40,574 bases of DNA from the NCBI GenBank assembly GCA_018673485.1, contig JABHCP010000021.1, forward strand, positions 1 through 40,574. The letters are read 5' to 3'. Position 1 is the stretch's first letter; each line of letters begins with the position of its first letter. The DNA is from Candidatus Uhrbacteria bacterium. Lineage in GTDB: Bacteria > Patescibacteriota > Patescibacteriia > UBA9934. Positions 16,472 through 23,787 of this stretch are shown in pieces. Position numbers and translations under genes: made by a program. The notes below the pieces were generated by a model. The model searched no databases and was not told the origin of the DNA. It saw only the letters and a list, made by a program, of their open reading frames with translations.

Positions 16472-16505
16472 AAAACCACCATTCAATTGAATGGTGGTTT
16501 TTTTG
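16472..16505 (+). terminator. Intrinsic terminator
   Basis: A perfect palindromic stem AAAACCACCATTCAA / TTGAATGGTGGTTTT followed by Ts, after the EEP-cupin pair. Confidence 0.9.
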
Positions 16506-16532
16506 TTTTTAGCTAAAATTAGGGTTTATTGA

Positions 16533-16561
16533 TTGACAAAGTCGTGATTTTGTGTTATATT
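16533..16561 (+). promoter_or_regulatory. Consensus sigma70 promoter
   Basis: TTGACA, 17 bases, TATATT. It precedes a ~149-base leader for the GC-rich gene at 16717. Confidence 0.85.
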
Positions 16562-16567
16562 AATCCT

Positions 16568-16716
16568 CCGTTATAGCTGGCTAGAGAGCCAGTTTTCGGG
16601 TGACAACGCGTTGTTGGATGCTGGGGCGGTGTGACACTTTCGTCATATCCGTTCTGTCTGCCAAGGCGCGTAGTCCACCCCGTTGCCTCACGAGAGGGAC
16701 GGGGATAGGAGTCGGT
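16568..16716 (+). ncRNA. Structured leader RNA, copy 1
   Basis: A ~149-base 5' leader homologous to 20765-20947. Hairpins: P1 16577-16592 (CTGGCT/AGCCAG), P2 16603-16614 (ACAA/TTGT), P3 16631-16646 (GTGAC, loop ACTTTC, GTCAT), P4 16678-16704 (CCCCGT/ACGGGG below CCTC/GAGG). P4 ends 2 bases before the Shine-Dalgarno AGGAG (16707-16711). Invariant unpaired tracts include TGTTGG, GTGGGGC-like TGGGGC, GTTCTG and TGCCAAGGC. P3 and P4 show paired changes against copy 2, which supports real base pairing. The function (translational control, protein site or ligand binding) is unknown. Confidence 0.75.
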
Positions 16717-17811
16717 ATGAGTGAAAAGATCAACGCGATGATCGCGTGGATTGCCAAGAACACGGTTCGGGTTGCTCTGGGCCTGTTCGTTATCGTAGGT
16801 GCGTTTTTCGTACTCTACCTCAACCTCAACTCGTGGGAAGACCTGTCGGTCATGAACAAGATGCTGATCGCGCTTTTGCCGGTCGTTAGCCTGTCCCACA
16901 CCATCCTCCACGCCGTTGGTGAGATGGTCAAGAGTGATGCGGGTAAGACCCAGGTCTCTGACCTGGAGGGTCTGATCGAGCGTCACGAGGGCCAGATCAG
17001 TTCTCTCGAGAACCAGTTGTCCGAGAGTCGCAATTCTCTGGCAACTAAGGAGGCTGAGATCGTGAAGCTCAAGAGCACGCTTAGGGATATGAGCGGTATG
17101 AGCAATACGATGTGGAATGACCTCGTGTGGTTCCTCGGTGACAGTGTCAAGGGTCGTGTGAAGCGAATGGTCGACTTCGGCAATTGGCTCAACGATCGTC
17201 CCGAGTCGCTGAACGCCCTGGCTGACACCTTCTCCTTGCCCAATGGAAGGGGAGCAACGCTCCAGACCTTTAACCTGATCAAGGAAGACTTCATGCAGGG
17301 TTACGAGCTCTGGGATAGGAAGCGTTCCCGTGAGGCCTTTGAGCTCTCGGAAAAGCTGGACCTTTCCCGTAAGTGGGTTCGGCGGCTCATGCACCAGATC
17401 TTCAACACAGTCGGCTTCCTGAACATGGAGAAGGGACTGTCGGATGACATCCGAGACATGCAGGATCAGATGGTTCTTCGTGTGTTGGAGGCTCTCACAG
17501 AACTCATCCCGGCTCACAGAGAGCTCTACGTCGAGAACGAGTACCGCTCCTACTCGGATGATACGCGTTGGTGCACCAACCTCAACCAGGAGGGCGTGCG
17601 TTACGCACTGGCCATGGGATTCGGAGCTTTCGGAAACCAGCCAGACGCTGTCAGCAAGATCCTCTGCGACCTCAAGGTGCAGAAGTCTGATCAGTTGATG
17701 CCGCTGTTGGAGCAGATGCCTGACGATGTCTACCGATTCCTGACCAAGGTCATGATCGATCCGGCGAGTTTCACTTCGGTCCCTGAGACCGATTCGCCCG
17801 CGGCCGACTAG
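16717..17811 (+). CDS. GC-rich membrane/coiled-coil protein, paralog A
   Basis: A 364-residue protein of no recognised family. Two membrane segments are visible at residues ~17-37 (VALGLFVIVGAFFVLYLNL) and ~44-62. A coiled coil runs from ~78 to ~122 (LEGLIERHEGQISSLENQLS and on), followed by a helical cytoplasmic or external domain. The C-terminal ~100 residues match the protein encoded at 20948: HRELY..E, W..N, a G..ALA/ALG segment, then L..MPDD....LT..MI.P. The ATG is fixed by AGGAG 5 bases upstream; an in-frame upstream region lies in the leader and is not coding. Codons are much richer in G/C at third positions than in the neighbours. The unit is a single gene with its own promoter, leader and terminator. 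Confidence 0.8.
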   Translation: MSEKINAMIAWIAKNTVRVALGLFVIVGAFFVLYLNLNSWEDLSVMNKMLIALLPVVSLSHTILHAVGEMVKSDAGKTQVSDLEGLIERHEGQISSLENQLSESRNSLATKEAEIVKLKSTLRDMSGMSNTMWNDLVWFLGDSVKGRVKRMVDFGNWLNDRPESLNALADTFSLPNGRGATLQTFNLIKEDFMQGYELWDRKRSREAFELSEKLDLSRKWVRRLMHQIFNTVGFLNMEKGLSDDIRDMQDQMVLRVLEALTELIPAHRELYVENEYRSYSDDTRWCTNLNQEGVRYALAMGFGAFGNQPDAVSKILCDLKVQKSDQLMPLLEQMPDDVYRFLTKVMIDPASFTSVPETDSPAAD

Positions 17812-17834
17812 ATTCTCATCGCCGTTCCGTTCGT

Positions 17835-17872
17835 AAACCCCCGCCAGCGCAACGCGCGCAGGTGGGGGTTTA
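17835..17872 (+). terminator. GC-rich terminator
   Basis: Outer stem AAACCCCCGCC / GGTGGGGGTTT with an inner GCGC/GCGC stem, closing the GC-rich gene at 16717. Confidence 0.85.
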
Positions 17873-17919
17873 ATGCATCTACAGAATCGAGAACCCAGAC
17901 GACAGAACCCAGTTGATAT

Positions 17920-17990
17920 TGAGAAGATCTCTCGTGGAGCTCGAGATGGGGTAATATTCACCATTTCGACGTCTAGGAGAAATCCTCTTA
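17920..17990. repeat. TCGAGATGG / CCATTTCGA hairpin repeat
   Basis: The hairpin TCGAGATGGGG...CACCATTTCGA (17941-17969) with flanking AGATCTCTCG and AGGAGAAATCCTC words. The same half-sites recur at 20598-20690, 32614-32712 and 36713-36910. The rest of 17991-18060 holds no gene that I can see. Confidence 0.65.
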
Positions 17991-18070
17991 TGATTTTGAG
18001 TTTAGCTATTTCAGCTAAGCTTACGAGGCTTAGCCTATTTGATTGATAGAAACGGTTTTTTGTACGACAA

Positions 18071-18094
18071 AGGCCCCCGAGTGGTCGGGGGCCT
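18071..18094 (-). terminator. GC-rich terminator
   Basis: Stem AGGCCCCCGA / TCGGGGGCCT with a 4-base loop. Read leftward it is followed by TTTG and ends the minus-strand gene 18103-18486. Confidence 0.85.
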
Positions 18095-18102
18095 ACGGTG
18101 GG

Positions 18103-18486
18103 TCAGAGGACCCTCTCGCTACGAACGATGGCCATGTGTGCCATTACGCTCGTCCGGACGGTGTCCCATTCCAGATCCCAGGAGGACGGAATGGCGTCCA
18201 TCACCTTGAGTGCCCAGAGCATCAGGTGATCGAACTGCTCGAGCTCTTCCTCGTTGCACGCCTCGGCGAGCGAGTCGATGCCGTTCTCGCAAGCGCTGTA
18301 GGTACGCGGCATGAGCTGCGCGAACAGGAAGTCGATGATTGACTTGTGCTCGCCCAGGTCGTTGCGCCGCCACCTGAGCACCTTGCTGCGCAGCACGCTG
18401 CCAAGGTATGCGTCAGACTTGGTGAGTGGGTGGCCTTCCACCGGCTTGATCACCAGGTCGAGGAGTAGGCTGAGGTCTTGTGACAT
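18103..18486 (-). CDS. GC-rich unknown 127-aa protein
   Basis: I do not recognise this protein. It is a helical, soluble 127-residue protein with no signal peptide (MSQDLSLLLDLVIKPVEGHP...). Conserved-looking features are the helix LGEHKSIIDFLFAQLMPRTY, an acidic EACNEEELEQFDHL stretch, and a Trp-rich segment LEWDTVRTS. GGAG lies 6 bases before the ATG. The promoter is at 18653-18681 and the leader is ~160 bases. It belongs to the GC-rich single-gene set and is transcribed away from bipA. Confidence 0.75.
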   Translation of the reverse strand: MSQDLSLLLDLVIKPVEGHPLTKSDAYLGSVLRSKVLRWRRNDLGEHKSIIDFLFAQLMPRTYSACENGIDSLAEACNEEELEQFDHLMLWALKVMDAIPSSWDLEWDTVRTSVMAHMAIVRSERVL

Positions 18487-18646
18487 TATTTCTCCGTTGA
18501 GTGCTTGCGCACCTTTGGGAGTTCTTTAATGTCCGCTGGCGCGCGTTGGGGGAGCGAATCGACACCATGCCGATCAGCCGAAAGTCGACTAGGTCGTATA
18601 GGTCAAGTTTCACCTCGCGGTTTGGGTTTGTGCGAGAGACTCGCGA
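18487..18646 (-). promoter_or_regulatory. Long 5' leader of the 127-aa protein gene
   Basis: A ~160-base leader on the minus strand. It contains GCGAG/CTCGC and a GTGC-GCAA-GCAC hairpin with a GNRA-type loop 6 bases before GGAG. The junction CAACGGAG also occurs in the leader at 20765-20947. No sequence homology to that leader is otherwise visible. Confidence 0.5.
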
Positions 18647-18652
18647 CAGTAA

Positions 18653-18681
18653 AATATAGCATGAAAAAGCCATTTTGTCAA
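18653..18681 (-). promoter_or_regulatory. Consensus sigma70 promoter
   Basis: On the minus strand: TTGACA, 17 bases ending TGC, TATATT. It drives the 18103-18486 gene. Confidence 0.85.
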
Positions 18682-18723
18682 CAGAAAAGGCTAAAAATAG
18701 CGCTTATTTCAGGGCTTTTTTGA

Positions 18724-18752
18724 TTGACAGAAACAGATTTTGAGCGTACAAT
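18724..18752 (+). promoter_or_regulatory. Consensus sigma70 promoter of bipA
   Basis: TTGACA, 17 bases, TACAAT, about 38 bases before the GTG start. It is back-to-back with the promoter at 18653-18681. Confidence 0.8.
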
Positions 18753-18789
18753 CCGCGAGTTATAGATAATTTATACTAGATTAATACTT

Positions 18790-20580
18790 GTGGATTTTCG
18801 AAATATTGCCATTATTGCTCACGTTGATCACGGAAAGACAACGTTAGTTGACGCCATGCTAAAACAGTCTGGTGCTTTTTCGCAGCGTGAAGAAGTTGTT
18901 GAACGCGTAATGGACAGCAACGATCAAGAGCGCGAGCGTGGAATTACCATTTACGCAAAGAATACAGCGATTCGAATTGGTGAGACAAAGATAAATATCG
19001 TCGATACACCAGGGCACGCAGATTTTGGGTCAGAGGTAGAGCGTGTTTTGCGGATGGTTGATTCAGTATTGTTGCTTGTGGATGCTTACGAGGGTCCAAT
19101 GCCACAAACAAAGTTTGTTCTGCGTAAATCACTCGAGCTTGGGTTGAAGCCGATTCTCGTGATCAATAAAATTGATAAGCCGTCAGCGCGTCCCGAGGAA
19201 GTGCTTAATATGGTGTTTGATTTATTCTCTGAGCTTGGTGCAACAGAGGAGCAGTTGGATTTTGAATATATTTACACAAACGCTAAGAGTGGAGTTGCGA
19301 AGAAAGAGATTGATCAAGAGAGCGAAGACTTACAGCCTTTGTTTGATTTGATTCTGGACAAGGTGCCATCAGCTAAGTCAAACACAGAGGCACCAATGCG
19401 TATGCAGCCAGTGAACTTGGCATATGACAACTTTGTTGGTCGTATGGCGCTTGGTCGAGTGTATGAAGGTACTGTAAAGGTTGGAATGCCAGTTACGGTT
19501 ACAAAACATGACGGTAAAAAAGAAAAGCAAAAGATTACAAAAATATTAACGTCAGAGGGTTTGCAGAAGATGGAAGTAAAAGAAGCAATTGCGGGAGATA
19601 TTATTTCAATCGCTGGAATCCCAAACATTAACGTTGGTGAGACAATCTCTGAGGACCCTGATGCGGAGATTCTGCCATTTATCCACATCGACCCACCAAC
19701 TCTGTCAATGACATTTTTAGTTAACAACTCACCATTTGCTGGACGTGAAGGTGATTATGTTACTACTCGTCAGATTCGAGAGCGTTTAGAGCGTGAGCTC
19801 GAGACCAACGTTGGATTGCAGATTCAGTTTCCAGAAAACGCAGACACGTTCGATGTTAGTGGACGTGGTGAAATGCATTTGGCAGTTCTCATCGAGACTA
19901 TGCGCCGTGAAGGATATGAGCTTCAGGTTAGTCAGCCAAAGGTGATTATGCACGAGGAAGACGGAAAGACACTGGAGCCATACGAGAGCGTAGTTGTAGA
20001 CGTGCCGGATGAGTATTCAGGAGTTGTTATTGAAAAGCTAGGAAACCGTAAGGGGGAGATGCTGGGAATGAACAGTGAGAATGGTTCAACTCGATTAGAG
20101 TACAGCATTCCAACTCGTGGACTGCTCGGATTCCGTATGGAGTTTATTACTGCAACAAAGGGTGAGGGAACTCTGTCTCACATTTTTGAAAAGTATGGTG
20201 AGTTTAGAGGTGATATTAGCAAGCGCACAACTGGATCGATGATTTCTGGATTTGACGGAAAGACACTTGCGTATTCATTAAATACCCTTCAAGATCGCGG
20301 AACATTGTTTATTGGTGCGGCACAAGAGGTTTACGAGGGTATGGTGATCGGAACGAGTTCAAAGAACTCAATCACAGTGAATCCAACTAAAGGAAAGCAT
20401 CTAACAAACATGCGTTCATCAGGAGCTGATGAGGCAATCAATCTCACACCGCCACTAGACATGAACCTAGAGCGCGCACTCGAATACATCGAAGATGACG
20501 AATACGTAGAGGTTACCCCAAAGACAATCAGAATTAGAAAGAAGTTACTAAAAGAAAACGAACGCAAACGTCAAAAATAA
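18790..20580 (+). CDS. typA: Ribosome-associated GTPase BipA/TypA
   Basis: A 596-residue translational GTPase of the EF-G-like family, involved in 50S assembly and stress growth. The G domain is complete: G1 AHVDHGKTT (residues ~10-18), G2 RGITI (~51-55), G3 DTPGHADF (~74-81), G4 NKID (~128-131). Domains II, III and V follow. The C-terminal BipA-specific domain is recognisable by [20 protein letters not shown] and by [16 protein letters not shown] near the end. Length is typical. Start is GTG; no Shine-Dalgarno is visible. The gene is monocistronic with AT-type codon use like the rest of the housekeeping set, yet it is flanked on both sides by GC-rich genes. Confidence 0.97.
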   Translation: MDFRNIAIIAHVDHGKTTLVDAMLKQSGAFSQREEVVERVMDSNDQERERGITIYAKNTAIRIGETKINIVDTPGHADFGSEVERVLRMVDSVLLLVDAYEGPMPQTKFVLRKSLELGLKPILVINKIDKPSARPEEVLNMVFDLFSELGATEEQLDFEYIYTNAKSGVAKKEIDQESEDLQPLFDLILDKVPSAKSNTEAPMRMQPVNLAYDNFVGRMALGRVYEGTVKVGMPVTVTKHDGKKEKQKITKILTSEGLQKMEVKEAIAGDIISIAGIPNINVGETISEDPDAEILPFIHIDPPTLSMTFLVNNSPFAGREGDYVTTRQIRERLERELETNVGLQIQFPENADTFDVSGRGEMHLAVLIETMRREGYELQVSQPKVIMHEEDGKTLEPYESVVVDVPDEYSGVVIEKLGNRKGEMLGMNSENGSTRLEYSIPTRGLLGFRMEFITATKGEGTLSHIFEKYGEFRGDISKRTTGSMISGFDGKTLAYSLNTLQDRGTLFIGAAQEVYEGMVIGTSSKNSITVNPTKGKHLTNMRSSGADEAINLTPPLDMNLERALEYIEDDEYVEVTPKTIRIRKKLLKENERKRQK

Positions 20581-20597
20581 TCAATGATACTAGAACT

Positions 20598-20690
20598 AAT
20601 ACCATTTCGACGAATGAAATGAGGGGAAATATTCTAGAAGATCTCCCTGCCTGCCGGGAGGCGGGTCGTGGATCTCGAGATGGTGATTAT
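20598..20690. repeat. CCATTTCGA / TCGAGATGG hairpin repeat
   Basis: The outer arms AATACCATTTCGA and TCGAGATGGTGATT face each other across ~65 bases. The middle contains CCCTGCCTGCCGGGAGGCGGG, a smaller palindrome, then GTCGTGGAT, a word shared with 13784-13821. Confidence 0.65.
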
Positions 20691-20691
20691 C

Positions 20692-20725
20692 AAAAAACCG
20701 CAGTTCAATCGAATTGTGGTTTTTT
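20692..20725 (+). terminator. Intrinsic terminator after bipA
   Basis: Stem AAAAAACCGCAGTTC / GAATTGTGGTTTTTT with loop AATC. Closely similar hairpins recur at 22121-22152 and 22310-22343. Confidence 0.8.
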
Positions 20726-20731
20726 GTTTGA

Positions 20732-20758
20732 TTGACCAATTTATTTTTCTGATATACT
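20732..20758 (+). promoter_or_regulatory. sigma70-like promoter
   Basis: TTGACC, 15 bases, TATACT (or ATTGAC with 16). It is preceded by TTTGA as in the promoter at 16533. It precedes the structured leader of the gene at 20948. Confidence 0.6.
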
Positions 20759-20764
20759 TTTAAG

Positions 20765-20947
20765 TGCCGATTGTGAGTGTGGAGCCAGTTGTCATTAAGG
20801 TGATAGCTGGCACAAACTTGCACGGATGACAGTGTGTTGTTGGGTAGTGGGGCAGTTTCGGCGATGTTGTCGATTTTGTTCTGCTTGCCAAGGCATGCAA
20901 TTCCTAGCTCGGTGCCTCATGGAGAGGGCTGAGCAACGGAGTTAAAG
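20765..20947 (+). ncRNA. Structured leader RNA, copy 2
   Basis: Homologous to 16568-16716. Hairpins: P1 20784-20811 (11 pairs, GCCAG/CTGGC at its base), P2 20829-20840 (ACAG/TTGT), P3 20858-20873 (TCGGC, loop GATGTT, GTCGA), P4 20907-20934 (GCTCGG/CTGAGC below CCTC/GAGG). P4 ends 3 bases before GGAG (20938-20941). Every pair of P3 and of the P4 lower stem is kept although several bases differ from copy 1. Confidence 0.75.
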
Positions 20948-22033
20948 ATGAGTGAAGACAAAAAGGTCGAAGTCCCTGTTCTCGAGCCGTTCCCTCAAGT
21001 GCCCATCGTGAACATGCCGGAGCCGAGTTTCCTCATGAAATACGGTGTTCAGTGTGCTTGGATCTGGGTAGCTATCTGTGTTGTGGCCACGGGGATCACC
21101 GCAGTAGTTTTCAGCGAGACTGTCGATTTGGAGATGTCTTTGTTCGCTGCTATTCTCATCGCGTTGATTGTTATCAACTCAGTTGTGGTAGCAGCGGTTG
21201 CCACAGTAGGTAAATTGTATTGTACCCGCGTCGAAAAACTTTTGTGGGACAGGGTTCGAGATCGTAATCAAGTAATTGAGGACTTTCGAAGCATGTGCAT
21301 GACTAAGCACGAGCTCTACGTCGAGGCCTGGACTCAGGTTCAGGAGAATCAGGAGCTCATTGGTTCGCTCAACAATCAGGTCGGAGATCTTGGGCAAGGA
21401 CTCAATGATATGTTCGACCTTCTAGTTTGGATCGTCAATGCTGACCACGCTGAGTTCATGGAGTGGTTCTGTGAGTGCGATACTGAGTGGGACCTTGCTC
21501 CTTCCGTGGTTTCGCGAGATGGTCCCGAGTACACCGACACCCTTCACGCTATTAAGGCACAGTATTTCGACGAGCGTGATAGTTGGCGGGAAATCAAGTA
21601 TGCGCAAGAGGTCAAGCTCAATCTTGAACGGAGTTTATCGCACAAGGCGCTTCTGGCACTCATTGAGTTTGTCATGATTGTGGCAGTGGAAGCTACCAAG
21701 ATCGAAGATACGCCCGATGAGATGAAATCCCAGATGGATCAGTTGTCGTTGGCGGTTTTTAATATCTTCGCCAAGCTCGTCTCCACGCATCGTGAGCTCC
21801 ACGCCAACGAGGTGACGCGAGCGGATGGTGATGAATGGGTGGTCAATAATATCGACTGCGGACTCCTTTGTGCCCTGGGTGCCAGGCAGAGTAAGCCTCA
21901 TGAAATCCAGAAGCTTCTGAACCTGCTGCGTGAGCATCAGCCCAAGAAGTTCCTCGAAGTGCTCAATGGCATGCCTGACGATATCAAGCTCGTCCTGACC
22001 AGTCTCATGATTCACGCTCCTGACAAGTGGTAA
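20948..22033 (+). CDS. GC-rich membrane/coiled-coil protein, paralog B
   Basis: A 361-residue protein, unknown family, paralogous to the one encoded at 16717. A Pro-rich N-terminus (residues 1-30) precedes two membrane segments at ~35-57 (CAWIWVAICVVATGITAVVF) and ~64-87. A helical region with heptad-like leucines follows (~95-160). The C-terminal ~100 residues align with paralog A through STHRELHANE, a W then N, LLCALG, P.EI..LL..L, and LNGMPDDIKLVLTSLMIHAP. The start is fixed by GGAG 6 bases upstream. The sequence identity outside the C-terminus is low, so the shared leader RNA is better conserved than the N-terminal half of the protein. Role unknown; probably a cell-envelope protein. Confidence 0.8.
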   Translation: MSEDKKVEVPVLEPFPQVPIVNMPEPSFLMKYGVQCAWIWVAICVVATGITAVVFSETVDLEMSLFAAILIALIVINSVVVAAVATVGKLYCTRVEKLLWDRVRDRNQVIEDFRSMCMTKHELYVEAWTQVQENQELIGSLNNQVGDLGQGLNDMFDLLVWIVNADHAEFMEWFCECDTEWDLAPSVVSRDGPEYTDTLHAIKAQYFDERDSWREIKYAQEVKLNLERSLSHKALLALIEFVMIVAVEATKIEDTPDEMKSQMDQLSLAVFNIFAKLVSTHRELHANEVTRADGDEWVVNNIDCGLLCALGARQSKPHEIQKLLNLLREHQPKKFLEVLNGMPDDIKLVLTSLMIHAPDKW

Positions 22034-22055
22034 TCTAGTCAGGTGAATCGTACAC

Positions 22056-22087
22056 TCCCCACCGACTCAAAGTCGGTGGGGGATTTT
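22056..22087 (+). terminator. GC-rich terminator
   Basis: Stem CCCCACCGACT / AGTCGGTGGGG with loop CAA and a T-containing tail, closing the gene at 20948. Confidence 0.88.
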
Positions 22088-22120
22088 GTTATAGGCTTTG
22101 ATTGATAGCCTGACCCCATG

Positions 22121-22152
22121 AAACCGCGGTTCGATCGAGTTGTGGTTTTTTT
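22121..22152 (+). terminator. Terminator-like hairpin
   Basis: Arms AAACCGCGGTTCGA / TCGAGTTGTGGTTT pair throughout when G-T pairs are allowed, then Ts. It is a diverged copy of the terminator at 20692-20725. Confidence 0.65.
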
Positions 22153-22167
22153 GCTCTATAAACACTC

Positions 22168-22181
22168 CTGACGATCGTCAG
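22168..22181. repeat. 14-bp CGATCG palindrome
   Basis: CTGACGATCGTCAG is a perfect palindrome with the same CGATCG centre as the longer family. It lies 2 bases from the palindrome at 22184. Confidence 0.6.
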
Positions 22182-22183
22182 TA

Positions 22184-22216
22184 CCTGTGGATAGAGGTTG
22201 AACCTCTATCCACAGG
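22184..22216. repeat. TGTGGATA palindrome, 33 bp
   Basis: The arms CCTGTGGATAGAGGTT / AACCTCTATCCACAGG are exact complements around one central G. A near-identical element lies at 25974-26002. Confidence 0.88.
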
Positions 22217-22309
22217 CGGACGGCTTAGCTATTCAGGCTCAGCTTTAGTCTGTGAGTTGGGAGGTATGATTGCTCGATTTGGTTCTTGACAACTGTTTCT
22301 TAGTAAAAC

Positions 22310-22343
22310 AAAAACCGCAGTTTAGTAGAGCTGCGTTTTTTTT
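22310..22343 (+). terminator. Terminator-like hairpin
   Basis: AAAACCGCAG / CTGCGTTTT arms (one bulge) with a T run. It is related to 20692-20725 and has no gene directly upstream. Confidence 0.55.
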
Positions 22344-22353
22344 GATGTAATAA

Positions 22354-22377
22354 AGGCCCTGAGTCTATCAGGGCCCT
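22354..22377 (-). terminator. GC-rich terminator
   Basis: Stem GGCCCTGA / TCAGGGCC with a 5-base loop. Read leftward it is followed by TTTATT, ending the minus-strand gene 22393-22896. Confidence 0.8.
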
Positions 22378-22392
22378 CACGGGTGATGCGCT

Positions 22393-22896
22393 TTAGGCTT
22401 TGTCAGCCTTCATATAGCACAGGGTGTGGTTGTGCCACTCCCAGCCACCTTTGCTTGCCTTTACTGACGCCGACATGACCAACTTTTCTCGGAGTTCGAA
22501 TACGAGGAGGTCGTGAAGGATCTTGAAGGCGGCGCTGGCGTCCTCGGTGCTTTCCAGGGTCAGGCTTTGGGTGAGCGGTCCATAACTTAGATGGACCGTG
22601 CGTCCCATGTTTTGCCACAGGAATGGGAGTATACGAGCGGGGCTCCAATTGGTCAGGAGCGCGACAGCCATACGTCCAGGTTGTGGCGTGTGAGGCACGG
22701 TATTGCGGCCGTTGAGCACCTGCTTCACTGCTGTGACTAGCTTGATGGCAGCCGCAGCATCAATGTCACTGCGCAGATCAGCTGTTCTTACGACTTTTTG
22801 GTTCGAACCGTCACCTTTCCGATAACGGATTTCGAGGTATGGTGAGTGAGTGCCTTTTTCTTCGTGTACTCGAATCAGGACGCTGTTGCTGGCCAT
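22393..22896 (-). CDS. GC-rich unknown 167-aa protein
   Basis: I do not recognise this protein. It is a 167-residue soluble protein. The N-terminal ~35 residues look like beta strands with a basic turn (VLIRVHEEKGTHSPYLEIRY). A helix DIDAAAAIKLVTAVKQVLNG follows at ~44-63, and a second helix-rich half contains SAAFKILHDLLVFELREKLV. It ends with a Trp/His segment GGWEWHNHTLCYM. GGAGG lies 5 bases before the ATG. The promoter is less clear than for the other GC-rich genes. It is convergent with paralog B across 22034-22392. Confidence 0.75.
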   Translation of the reverse strand: MASNSVLIRVHEEKGTHSPYLEIRYRKGDGSNQKVVRTADLRSDIDAAAAIKLVTAVKQVLNGRNTVPHTPQPGRMAVALLTNWSPARILPFLWQNMGRTVHLSYGPLTQSLTLESTEDASAAFKILHDLLVFELREKLVMSASVKASKGGWEWHNHTLCYMKADKA

Positions 22897-22960
22897 GGTT
22901 CCTCCAGGGGTGTGTGTTTCGCTAAGAAAAGCTTAACAGTTATAACTTTTTAAGTAAAAC

Positions 22961-22992
22961 AAAAAACCGCTCGAAAAATCGTGCGGTTTTTT
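22961..22992 (-). terminator. Terminator of RRM gene
   Basis: Stem AAAAAACCGC / GCGGTTTTTT with a 12-base loop. It lies 11 bases beyond the RRM stop on the minus strand. Confidence 0.85.
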
Positions 22993-23003
22993 ATGAGGAT
23001 CAA

Positions 23004-23258
23004 TTACTCAGCCTTTGGCTTTGCAATGTTCACGTTGATTGGTCGTCCCAAGAAATCCTTCTCGTTTAGACCTTCAATCGCAGCTTGTGCTTCCTCAGCT
23101 GTGCCCATCTCTACAAAACCGAATCCACGGCTTTTGTTTGTGAACTTGTCCATCACAATTCGGGCAGAGATAACCTCACCATACTCAGCAAAGAGGTCTC
23201 GTAGAGAGTCGTCTGTTGCATCCCATGAGATGTTACCTACAAATAGCTTGTTTTCCAT
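23004..23258 (-). CDS. RRM-domain RNA-binding protein
   Basis: An 84-residue single RNA-recognition-motif protein. RNP2 is LFVGNI (residues ~5-10) and RNP1 is SRGFGFVEM (~43-51). The four-strand pattern is complete, ending PINVNIAKPKAE. It resembles the glycine-poor, cold-inducible Rbp proteins of cyanobacteria and similar small RRM proteins in other bacteria, and probably acts as an RNA chaperone. I chose the ATG at 23258 because it begins exactly at the RRM (MENKLFVGN). The frame is open 21 codons further upstream but that part is not RRM-like. The promoter is at 23356-23384, so the leader is ~90 bases and contains a TCATCAA/TTGATGA hairpin, which could be regulatory. No GGAG is visible. 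Confidence 0.92.
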   Translation of the reverse strand: MENKLFVGNISWDATDDSLRDLFAEYGEVISARIVMDKFTNKSRGFGFVEMGTAEEAQAAIEGLNEKDFLGRPINVNIAKPKAE

Positions 23259-23355
23259 AAAAGGGAAATAGCTTAGATTGTCATCAAGATTTGATGACTT
23301 TGAATTAACGTTCTGAGCCAATTACCTTTTCGGGAAAACGGGCCAGGACACAAAA

Positions 23356-23384
23356 AGAATAGCATAAAGCTGGCAAAATGTCAA
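23356..23384 (-). promoter_or_regulatory. Consensus sigma70 promoter of RRM gene
   Basis: On the minus strand: TTGACA, 17 bases ending TGC, TATTCT. Leader length to the chosen ATG is about 90 bases. Confidence 0.85.
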
Positions 23385-23463
23385 TGTCTATTGGGCGTCA
23401 TTCCTTCATATTGCATTATAATCTACCGATTGGCATCATTACCTATTATCCACTGGCTTATTT

Positions 23464-23472
23464 TGCTATAAT
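23464..23472 (+). promoter_or_regulatory. Extended -10 promoter
   Basis: TG-C-TATAAT ends 8 bases before the ATG at 23481, so the first gene of the ZIP operon may be leaderless. Confidence 0.65.
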
Positions 23473-23480
23473 TGATTCAT

Positions 23481-23786
23481 ATGAAAAAACATCCAATATT
23501 TATAGGGTTTTTGCAGGCCCTAGGTGCAGCGCTTTATGTAGTGATTATCGCCGCTGTTATGTACGGTCTTGATTCTGTTGAAACAGTGCCATCGATATAT
23601 TTGTCGATGATCACAGTATTGTTACTGCTAGTTTTTTCAGCTGCAGTTACAGGGTCTCTAATTTTTGCATATCCAGCAGTGTTAGCAGTACGTAAAAAGA
23701 TCAAGCAAGCTTTTTGGGTTTTGGGAAGTACATTGGGCTGGATGGTTATCTTTTTGATTGTATTCTTGCTAATTATCCTGGTCTAA
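23481..23786 (+). CDS. Small membrane protein in ZIP operon
   Basis: A 101-residue integral membrane protein, not recognised. Three membrane segments are visible: ~8-30 (IGFLQALGAALYVVIIAAVM), ~39-66, and ~78-101. I chose the ATG at 23481 because a perfect extended -10 ends 8 bases upstream, which excludes the TTG at 23472. The ZIP transporter starts 1 base after its stop, so the two are translationally linked and this protein may be an accessory subunit, which is inference. Confidence 0.75.
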   Translation: MKKHPIFIGFLQALGAALYVVIIAAVMYGLDSVETVPSIYLSMITVLLLLVFSAAVTGSLIFAYPAVLAVRKKIKQAFWVLGSTLGWMVIFLIVFLLIILV

Positions 23787-23787
23787 T

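Larger units (their letters stand above)
22088..22353. other. Gene-free stretch with palindromes and terminators
   Basis: No coding sequence is visible in these ~265 bases. It holds a TTTGATTGA word like those at the 16533 and 20732 promoters, then a terminator-like hairpin (22121-22152), two palindromes (22168-22181, 22184-22216), a TTGACA without a matching -10, and another terminator-like hairpin (22310-22343). It looks like the remains of one or more lost gene units. Confidence 0.5.

Noticed and set aside
16555-17964. A 469-codon open frame antisense to the GC-rich gene at 16717
   Set aside because: It has no promoter or ribosome site, covers the structured leader, the terminator and the real gene, and its openness follows from GC-rich codons on the other strand.
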